Positions 1 to 9,700 of a stretch of 25,423 nucleotides of DNA are shown here, piece after piece (position 1 is the stretch's first letter; each line of letters begins with the position of its first letter). The translations under genes and the position numbers were made by a program. The notes under the pieces were generated by a model. That model ran no database searches. It was not told the origin of the DNA and saw only the letters and a list, made by a program, of their open reading frames with translations. This DNA is from Hypsibius dujardini (taxonomy: Eukaryota; Tardigrada; Eutardigrada; Parachela; Hypsibiidae), in contig LRSR01013377.1 of assembly GCA_001579985.1 (NCBI GenBank), forward strand, positions 1 to 25,423. Reading direction: 5' to 3'.

Positions 1-2468
1 GAGCAATCAACCAATCTACTGCTGGCACTATGCGATTCTTATCCGGATTACGCGGAGACCACCGAACTGCTACTCCTCAAGATCCTCCTCGACCACGATG
101 CCGCAGTCAACCAAGTCGACCCCGAAACTGGTCACACTCCCTTATATCGTTGTGTTCTTTACAAGCAATTGCACAAAGCGGAATGCCTGCTCAGCTACGG
201 GAAAGCCAACCCGAATGTGCTAGTCCAGGAGGAAAGGGGAAGTGATGAGGAACCTCGGCCGCCCCTTTCGTGTCTGGCCAAGGCCGCGTCGCTCACGTAC
301 AATCCTACACCGTTGCGGGACTATGGGATGGTGAATTTGCTATTGAAGCACGGCGCCAGTGTGAAATTGGCCCCGCGGATGGCGTTTATTGTTTTGCGGG
401 ATCGCGAGTTGGAAGTGATGAGGATGGTCGTGGCGGCCGGATTCGATCCCTCTGAGACGTTGGGTTATAGCGAGGATGCGACGTTGTTGGACGCTACTTT
501 CTTGTAAGTGTGATCCAAGTCTCGGTGCGAGGTCGCGGACACAAGAAAATCGAGGTTTTCTCGTTCTATAGGGTTTGCATTGTGATTCGTGCTTGATCGA
601 TTTATTGATTAGTTTTTTGCCTGTAGAGAAATTCCGATTCAATAATTTGACTGAGTGACGTCAACGGCTGGTTTTTCGATTTTCAACCGGTTCCTTCCGG
701 TCCTCTGGCTTAATCAATTGGCTTATGGGTGCGATTTCGTTAACAAAATATTTCAAAAGATTAACATCGTATTAAACACAATCCGGGATTTTTAGATGCT
801 AATTTGTCGCCCTGATTTTGTGATTTTAATTGATTTTAATAAATTATATTATATTTACTCATTAGGAATTATAAATAAATTCATAAATAAATATGAATAA
901 ATAAATGAAAATAAATAGAATTAAATATAAATTATTTATTTATTAGATTTGTTCCTTTAAATTATATTATATTTATTCATTTTAATTATATTAGAGTTGA
1001 AATTTATCTTGATAAATTTTATGTACTTCTTTTATTGCAGCCGAAGCGTTTACCTGGAAAAAGACCTCCTCCGTTGTCTGAGCGACCACGCCTGGTCTTG
1101 GCAAATCCACGACAGTGTCGTCGCCAACTTCCTGTCCCTCTATCAGAACGACCTGGACTTTATGCGGCTCTTCCTGGAGGCCGGTTGTCCGACCCTCTCG
1201 CCGATGTCCCTCCTTTACGCTGTCGATAAGAACGCCTTCCTCACGTTAACTGACACTTACAGCCTCTATCTCCAAACTCATAGGTATTATCATATCTCCC
1301 TACCATACTGTACTATGTATTTTAATTCATCATTGTAACTAGTTTATTTAACAGAAACCGGTGCTACAGATTATTCGCTCAACAAATTGACGCAATTACG
1401 CTATTAAATAATTACTAGTATTGAAACTGAATTTTTTATTGTCCTGATCTTACAAAAGTTATTTAGTAAAATAGTTTTACTAACATGATTGATGTATTCA
1501 ACGGGGTTATGAATAAATTGTATTTGAGCTTTATTTTGTCTGTTCCTGATCTTAACCGAAATATTATACAAAATATTTTTACTAAAATGATTGCATGTTG
1601 TTCTCTTTCTCATCATAAAAACCTGTTTATTCAAACTTGTTTTACTAAAATGATTGAGGTATTTTTTTCTTTCCTGATCTTTAAAGTTATTGTACAAAAT
1701 ATAGTTTTACTTAAATGATTGATGTATTTAATAGCGTTGCACAATTCGTTTTTGGACTTAAATGAAAAAACAACAACAAAAAAGTTCTAGAATAAAGTTT
1801 AATAAATGAAAAAATATAAAACGCAAGGCTGTTTTCTGTGGCGACTGAATTAAACTGTTTAATATATTAGCCTAATTTAAATGTAGTAATACATCAGTTT
1901 AAATTCAGATTGTTGCGCTCTAGAATTTTCCTCCTGATATTAAACAAATGTCACATAAATTATAAGTTATACGTATAAATCATCATAAATCTTGATATTT
2001 CAGTGGTTTTTCAACCATTGAAGATTCCTAGGAGATGTTTTTACCTGCGCCTCTTTTCGTAGGACAATGGTCTGGCCGGAGGACGTCCTGGAGACCTGTC
2101 CGTCGCTGATTCGCGACGACATTCCACCCGAAGCGGAAGCGCATGTTTTATCTGCGGCAGATAATTTGAAGAATTTAATCCAACGAACGGGTCGGTTGAG
2201 TCGAAATTCCCAACATATACTTCGCTTTTTACGGAACGGCTTCGCCGGTAGGCGGCGGTCGGTGGAGATCCCAACGTTAATGGATCTCTCGGCGGACGCG
2301 GTTCTTGCGTATACAATAACACACCCAGGCAAAGATGGAATGGAACAGCTGAGTTTGCCAAGAAATGTTAAGCGGAAGTTGGGGTTTCTGCGGGAGTTTG
2401 AGAGCCGCTCGGATGCGACGAGGGCTGCGCTCCATAGCGCCGTCTTACGTTCACCGTCGAATGCCTAA
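1..2468 (+). CDS. Ankyrin-repeat protein with C-terminal SOCS-box-like motif (ASB-like), 5' partial
   Basis: Three exons are visible: 1-503 (open at the window edge), 1041-1283 and 2063-2468. Donors are GTAAGT at 504 and GTATTA at 1284; acceptors are TTGCAG at 1040 and TTCGTAG at 2062. Phases match (2 then 2) and the total is 1,152 nt, giving 383 residues to a TAA. The first exon has ankyrin-type helices and turns (DPETGHTPLYRCVL, VNLLLKHGASV, VMRMVVAAGFDP) and the second continues them (DLDFMRLFLEAGCPT). The last about 45 residues resemble a SOCS box: TLMDLSADAVLAY for the elongin-binding BC box, then LSLPRNVKRKLGFL for the LPLP-type end. Family knowledge: ASB proteins are substrate receptors of elongin B/C-cullin E3 ligases, so a ubiquitin-ligase role is inferred. 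The usual BC-box Cys is Ser here. The true start lies outside the window. It could be an ankyrin protein without a working SOCS box. Confidence 0.75.
504..1040 (+). other. Intron of the ankyrin/SOCS gene, AT-rich with a short direct repeat
   Basis: This 537-bp GT-AG intron becomes very AT-rich after about 830. A 23-bp segment at 841-863 recurs at 959-981 with a single difference, and an AAATAAATA-rich stretch lies between. No coding signal was seen on either strand beyond shadow frames. Confidence 0.7.
1443..1735 (+). repeat. Degenerate tandem repeat, about four units, in the second intron of the ankyrin/SOCS gene
   Basis: Units open with CCTGATCTT or a relative at 1443, 1545, 1622 and 1673. 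Each is followed by variants of TTTTACTAAAATGATTGATG. Unit length shrinks from about 102 to about 51-77 bp, so the array is old and carries indels. It lies in the 1284-2062 intron. The open frames across it on both strands follow the repeat and are not genes. Confidence 0.65.
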
Positions 2469-2522
2469 GGGTCGCGGTTCGTGGTGGCAAAACCAAATAC
2501 CGGACGCACTGTACACAAACAA

Positions 2523-2528
2523 AATAAA
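2523..2528 (+). promoter_or_regulatory. Candidate poly(A) signal of the ankyrin/SOCS gene
   Basis: An AATAAA hexamer lies 55 nt after the stop codon on the coding strand, in AT-rich DNA. Position and motif fit a 3'-end signal, but the hexamer is common in AT-rich sequence. Confidence 0.45.
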
Positions 2529-3073
2529 ATTGAACTGAAACTTTAGCAACTAATTTGCTAATTCCAATTTTTTTTAAGTTTGGAAAAACTCCAGTTTAAA
2601 CTAACATTTTGGACTGTAAACTGAAAGTTTAAGTTACTAGAGATTTAAGTGCGAAAGATTGTTAAAAATCAAAATTTGTGAACTAATTTAACTGAAACAA
2701 AGTAAAGCTTTCTGATACTAACAAACTAAACTAAAACTGCTTAGTAATTTATTTATGGTTGAATCAAAATCAATTTGATTCGAATAATTTAAGTTTTCGT
2801 TTTCGCCATCATCTTATCGCGGTACCGTGCGCTGCTTACGTAATTTAGAGTCCTAGAGCAGAATTTACTTTGTTACATCCATAATATATTTGTGAGTTTT
2901 TCAATTTGTTCCAGCGGGTTTTTCCTGTCTCCTTTCATAGGGATTGTGTAACCTCTTGGTGTGATACTAGAGAGCTCCATTATTGGGTTCAGTCAATCTG
3001 ATATCTTTCGTCTGTGTTAATTTGAACTACATGTACCAAAATTAGGCGACACATAATCCTAAACAGAGTCGGT
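2529..3073. other. Intergenic spacer between convergent genes, AACTGAAA/AACTAAA-rich
   Basis: The spacer separates the 3' ends of two convergent genes. About 2530-2730 is low-complexity DNA built from AACTGAAA, AACTAAA and AGTTTAA words. A similar composition recurs at 8650-9010 inside intron 2 of the SH3-adaptor gene, which suggests a shared old repeat. No gene was seen. Confidence 0.5.
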
Positions 3074-3079
3074 TTTATT
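3074..3079 (-). promoter_or_regulatory. Candidate poly(A) signal of the SH3-adaptor gene
   Basis: AATAAA on the minus strand lies about 400 nt past the stop codon at 3479, before the convergent neighbour's 3' end. This implies a 3' UTR of roughly 0.4 kb. Confidence 0.4.
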
Positions 3080-3478
3080 GAAGGTGACCGATAAAGGAAA
3101 ACATGGCAGGCTTTGTTGCATCGCGAAGAACCGGGCGTCAAACAAATGGAACAGTAAAAAACAACCAGCACACCAACCACGCAGGCAGCAGTATAAAGAT
3201 TTGGCTTCAAGCCTACTTTTTGCTGCATGCTTCAAAAATTAGGTTCACAGTACACAGTATGCACCTAGAAGGCAATGGGATAGAGGCGATCAAGACAACA
3301 GCAACACCAAATTGGGAGCGTCACAAGACGGACACTCTCCCTCACGAAACACGCACGCACGCCTATTTCCGGAGGCAAGCAGAAACCCAAGGGAAAAATT
3401 GACACGTGACTACTAAAAAAATCTTTCACTTTTCAAGGAACGCTGCGTTTTGAAAAAAGTTCAACAATATGCATGCAA

Positions 3479-3815
3479 TCACTTGTCCGCCTTTTTCATC
3501 TTCTCCAGCTCCCGTTCCAGCGAGACAATCTTGTCGGCTTGCGTTTTCAACGCGTCGCGGAGCTCTTTCACTTGGCTGCCAAAGTCCTCCTTCAGCGATT
3601 TGATTTCCGCCTTGAGCGTTTTTACCTCATCCTCCAGACTGGTGGAGGATGTGAGATCGGGCGCGCGATGGGCTGTGGACGTGGGCGATTTCGGCTGGCT
3701 TAATGCAGAATCTGAAAACGGCAAACGGAAGATTATCAAATTTCCCCATCCGTTATTCTCCTCTTGCATTATACCGTTGACCAGACAGACAGACAGGAAA
3801 AGAACAGAAACACCC

Positions 3816-3846
<31 letters not shown>

Positions 3847-6726
3847 TAATCACACAAACAGACCGAAAGGTAGACAGGCAGGCCAGCCGATATACAGCGA
3901 GATGAAGGTGTTCTACAACTGAACAATCATTCAATCGCATCAGAATGTACAACTTCATCTTAGGTTCATGCAGTGCAGCGTCGACTACTAGCTCATCAAA
4001 TATCATCACCGAAAGACCAACATGTAGTCAGAAAGTATCACTTGCCTAGCTGTTTCATAAAGCTGTCCTTCCGGGTGACTCCTTCGCGATCTAGCGTAGA
4101 CTTTCGGCTGTCCGCCTTGGCAGCATCCTTGTCCTTGGCCATAATTTCCTCGTGCCCACCGTTCACCTTACCCTCACCGTCAAGCCCATTCGTCCCGAAG
4201 ACAGAGCTGCCGTCGCCTTCCTGCAAAAACAGCAACACAAGATTGTTAACTAACCATCGAGCTCTCCATGCCAAGTGCAAAAACCTCCACATACAGTGTG
4301 ACATAAAACTGTTTTAAAAATAAACACATGACGAGTGCCGCGAACACTCTGCACTATGTATTAGCCTCTTCCAGTGCGATGACAAAAACAACACCCAATA
4401 TAACCATATACTGTGAACTGGTACTGGTACAGACAGTCAGGGTCTCGTTTAGAGTCTTTACAAGTCGGAACCAGGGCCCCCCATGGTAGGGCCAGGGCCA
4501 GGGCGTGGGCACACGGACAAAACGCTGTTTCTTTAAAAATTGAACTTAAAATTCGGCCTACTGTTCCCGATCATTTTGAAACTTATGTGGGTCTATGGAG
4601 TCAGACTTTCAGAAGCCCTCCAGGGATTTCAACACACTTTCAAAAACTTTGTGTTTCCATCAAATTTGTGATTTGTTGAGACCCTGATAGTAACTAAAAA
4701 ACTGGAAAAAAATTTGAATTTTTTTTGAATTTGCATTTTCAATTTTCAATTTGTTTAAATTAAGAGTTTTTGAAAATTTGTGAAATCCCAAGGAGCCCCT
4801 TGAAAATCATACTCCCGCATTCCCACAAGTTAAAAAAACAATCAAGAACAATAGGCTGAATGTTGGGTACAATCTTGAAAAAAATGCACTATGCCGCTTT
4901 GCCCCACCCTCTGGCCCTACCATCAGGGGTCCGGGTTCCGACTTGAAGGGAAACTAAACGAGCCCCTGCAGTGGTACAGACAGTGCATATACGTACATCG
5001 CTGGCAGGCCGGAAGAGTTGCGAGGGCGGTCGCCGGGTGGGTCCCTTGGCACGGGACGCGGTCGGGTGGATGAGCTTCTCGCTGCTGTTGACCGAGTCGA
5101 AGCCGACCACGGCAACGCCGCCACCTATGAAACAGGCCATTAATAAATGTGATATATACACATTGTGAGTAGGGCCACAAAAGTTACAACGTCCATTGTA
5201 TGTGTATATTCAGAAAGATATATACTATTTTACGGTTCGAGTCTGTGTGTATTGGTACAGTGTATAGTGCAGTCGGTCTATATGGAGAATGGCATGACGG
5301 GGGACAGAGTACAAGGTTACGAAAGAACAACTGCATTTTTGTTTGCCCGGTGGAGCTGAGCTGAGACGGTTTTCGGTGTGTGAGTAACGTGAAGGAAAAT
5401 GGTACTTCAAAACTAGCCAACGTTTATGCTAGTTTGGGCTTTGGATGGATGATGTGTGGAGTGGGTGGTGGAATGTTTCAAGTGGACTCTACCAGAGATG
5501 GTCATACGCGACAGACATCGTAGGAAAAAATTGCGAACAGGTAGGAAGAAATCATGAATGATAGAAACAAGACTAGTAGGCAGACAAACTGGCAGACAAA
5601 GAAGTAGACAAAGGAACAGAGAAAATGAGAGTAAAAAGAATAGACAAACACACAGAGACACAGATATACAGGCAGACGCATAAACAGACGGATACAAAGG
5701 GTAGACAGACAAACAAACAGACAAACACAAGCAGACCAAGAAACAGACAGGAAATCAGACAGGCCAACAGAAAGACAGGCAGACATACACGCAGACAGGT
5801 AGGCAGATATACTGACAGGCAGACAGAAAAGAGACAGTTATATATGTACTGTACCATACAAGTAGAAACGCCAACGGACTCATAGATTGACCTAATGTCG
5901 CAAATCGTACCGTTTTCTGTGGACGATATGGCCGCCACCACCGACTTGGAGGACTCTGTCGACTCGGCATGCCTTAATCGCACCCCGCTGGGAGTTGTAC
6001 CGGACGAACCACCACGGGGCCGTGACTCATCCGCCGTGTGTTTACTACTGCTGCTTCCTGCCGAATCCAATTTAGGCTTGGCATCCACCGTGGCTGACGG
6101 GGTAACTGGTTTGAGCTCTGGCTTCTCCGGATGGACCGGTGGAGTGCTCTCCCGCGAACCCGCTCCTCCGACCGGCTTCTTCCCCACAATCGGCTTCAGC
6201 ACCGGCTTCTCCGGTCGCTCCGGTTTCTTCTCCACGGCAGAGACTGCTGGCTTGGTTACCGATTTCTCCAGTTTGGCCTTCGTGTCTGAATCAATCTTTT
6301 TCTGTGCAGCTGGGCTGGACTTTTCCACTTTATCAGTGGAGTCGTCTTTCCTGACAGCCTTTTCAGGTATGATATCATTGTGTGCCAGGGGGTCGTCCTT
6401 CTTGGCAGTCGTCTTTTCTACTTTGTCTTTCTTATCGTCGGCGGTGAGGCGTTCTGAGGACTTTTCTCGAGGCAGGAATTTGGAAGTGCGATCGTGGTTT
6501 TCTTTTTCGTTTTTGTCGTCCTTCTTCAGGGATGAGGCCTTGTCGGCTGAAGGTGTTCTGATTGGACGTCTAGGAACAGGGACCTAAAAACAACAGACAA
6601 CTTACAGCAATGTCCTGTCTCTAGCTTCGTGTGTGTATTATATCTGTCTGTCAGTCCGTCAGTCTGTCTATCTGTCCGTCTATTTTTTAAGGTCTTTCTG
6701 CCAGTCTGCCGGTCTGTCTGCCAGTC

Positions 6727-6769
<43 letters not shown>

Positions 6770-9700
6770 TTTCATCTATCAATCTGCCTGGCTCGCTGTC
6801 TGTCTACAGGTCTGCCTGTTTATCTCCTTGTCGAAAAAATCCCGCTTTCACAATAACCGACTCACTTCACTCAGTGGTATCACAGAACAGAAATTATCGG
6901 GGAACACTCCCGAAAGGCCGTTCAACTCTCCCCTCCACCAGCCCTCATCCTCGCACTCTTTCGCGATGATCCTGATGATGTCGCCGACTTTGAAGGAGAG
7001 CTCGTCATCGTTGAGCGCTACATAATCGTAATCCGCCTTGGCGTATTCAAGACCTACCCCCGCAAAACAACACACTGAAGACACACTCTTATTACAAACA
7101 CAAAGGCACCGATTGTGTGTTAAAATTGTCGAGAAAAAATCAACATGAGACGAGTACCAGCCACCGCCACGCGCTGCATACCGGTAGTGTCTTTCTTCGC
7201 GCTGGCCTCGTTTGTCGCGGACGCTTTCTTCTCTGTTGTTGCCGATCCAGTAAGCTAATAAAAAAGCGAGATTGTGAATGTATGTGTGTGTGCTCAAATA
7301 AAATGATGAAACACATCTTTCGCACTTGGATGATGATGACTGTGAGAGGCGGTGTGCAGTTAATGAATGATATAGACACTCGCCGCACTTCCACGGCAAT
7401 TGATAGCAGAAATGCTATATAGACGGCGTACCTTTTCCTTATCTCCGTTAGTGTCGGTCGGCCGTAGGGACGCTTTACTGGGCAATCCACCGGCAAAAAT
7501 ATTTCCCAGACCGACGCCTTTGACTTTTTTCGCGGTGATTTCCGACTTCGTGTCATCTGTGAGCGAGAAATCGGAAACTATTACTTTTTTCAAGTTTCTG
7601 TGTTAGACATTGTGTATCTGTTTGTAAGTTACCAGTATGCATGCTAGTATTCATGCCAGTCTGCCTTTCAGTCTGCCTTTCTGTCTGCCTGCCTGTCTGC
7701 TTGTCTGTCTGTCTGTCTATCTACCTATCGGTCTGTCGGTCTGCCTGTCCTTGTCTGCCTATCCGTACGCTGCTAACATGTCTGTCTGATCTGTTTGGAT
7801 GGATACCTGTCTGTCTGTCTGACTGCCTGGCTGTAAGTAGGTCTGCCTGACTACTTGTCCGAGCATGTCTCTCGCCAACAGCCCATCTGTCCAACCGTCT
7901 GTATAATCGATTTTCGGCCCCTCTCAACACACTAAAACAACTCAATTAATAACCCACAAAAAGCGAAGCACTTTTAATTTGCAGTCATGCGTACAACAGC
8001 CGACCGTCAAAAACAGCTTTGCGTGTTTTTTTATTCTTCACCTGTAGCTTCCGGCATTTTCTTTTCCGGAGCCACCACCGCCGTCGCAGACACGCTTGCA
8101 GCAGGGGTACCCGGCTGTTCAAAGACACTTTGCCGTTTCAACGAGTCGCCCAGCTCCTTCCCGCGGCTCAAACTGTTGCTCAGCTTCTTCTTCAGCTCCT
8201 CCGCGGTGGCCTCCGCCGCTGTCGCCTTCTTATCCATAATTCCGATCAAATCCTCAACGGCGGATGATGCCGAGGGTGGCGGACCGTCTGGCAGGAGATC
8301 AACAAAATTACTGGGACAGACGCCGGATTTGCCGTTTAGTGTGGCTTGATACCATCCTAAAAAACAAGACGAAAAGAAGGCAATTGAAATCAGGGTTTAC
8401 TAATACTGTTTTAATAATATTAACATATCGTCGTTGAATGAAGGAGAGAGAGAGGCAAAAAAAACGAAAGCACAACAGTGTCTTCTTCTCGCTCAGTCTC
8501 TGTCTGTCTATCTTTCGCAGAAGAAGGCTAAAAACGGCATGTCAGATGGTACTCGACGTCACCACCCTCGATTATATGTTATCATGTGTACGTAAGGGGA
8601 TCTTGCCTAATTAAGTGTCGTCAGCACCCTTTGCCGGGATCAAGGATGGCAAAACTAAACTGAATTAAAACTTAAGACTTAAGAAATTAACTAAAAGAAA
8701 TTAACCAATTTCTTAACTGAAAACTTTACAGCTTTTGGGAAAATTTAAGTACGAGAGTCATACTGAAAGCCAAACGACTTTGTTACCAATATTTAAACGG
8801 TTGTTAGTTATTTAGTATTTAGTTAGGTATTTAAGTATTTAGTTAACGGTATACAGTTGGAACAGTACCGTTTAGAAACGTAACGGTTTCAGTTGGAAAA
8901 ACGGTAAAATTAAATCAGTCAGCTACTTTTAACTAAAAGTCTAGAACTGAACTGAAAAATTCTAGTTTCTAAATGAAACTCAACTGATTTTTAGTTTGTT
9001 AAGAGAACTTCATTAGTTCATTAATTTTATTGTTTTTTTTTTCCACGCCCAACCAGAATACAAAAGCCCAAATAAATCACCTGCGAATTTTCGATTAAAT
9101 CGAACTTCACTAAAATTATTCAGAAAATCAAGTTTAAAAAGAAGAAAAATTCTAAAAAAGTATTTCGAAATTACTTTCTTCATAGTTGTTGCTCTGCGAA
9201 CTTCGGATCCTAATCATCAGAACAAACACTGCAAACGTTCGACGAGCAAAGCGACGGTTCCACGTAACCATACATATATTTTTTACATTTTTCTGGAGGG
9301 CGAATTAGCTGATGCGGATTTTGTTGCTACTAAATAATTACTGGAAAAGAAGTATTGATTAATTGCGGTTACTTTTGATAAAACTGTCCGTGCAGTTTGC
9401 GAATTCACAAGACTGTGGAATATCCTTCTCTCGGATTTCTCCGCTCTATTTTCCTTCGCCTTCTGTATCGAATCTAATTATTTCGGTAAAATCCCTGCAC
9501 CTCAAAGCAACATATAACTTCACGCGGCACAACAGCATAACATATACATTTGTATATACATTTAGTGTCTTATACAGATGCAATGCATGCTAATGTAGGC
9601 CATATATTACTACTATCTGTCTGTCTGTGTTATCGTCATCGCAGACAGAGGGAACTTCAGAGCTTCGCTTGTGTGATTTTTGGTGTGCTGAGCGCTTGAA

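Noticed and set aside
4036-4045. GT donor (CAA|GTGATA) for the last adaptor intron
   Set aside because: It would be in the wrong phase and reach a stop before the coiled coil. The GC donor fits phase and consensus.
5895-6587. Plus-strand open frame of 230 residues
   Set aside because: It is the antisense shadow of exon 7 of the adaptor gene, whose sense frame joins in phase to its neighbours.
5413-6856. Cys/Leu/Ser/Val-rich open frames across 5413-5885 and 6629-7025
   Set aside because: They are translations of CTGT/CAGA repeats, open because the repeat has no stop codon. Introns with good splice sites contain them.
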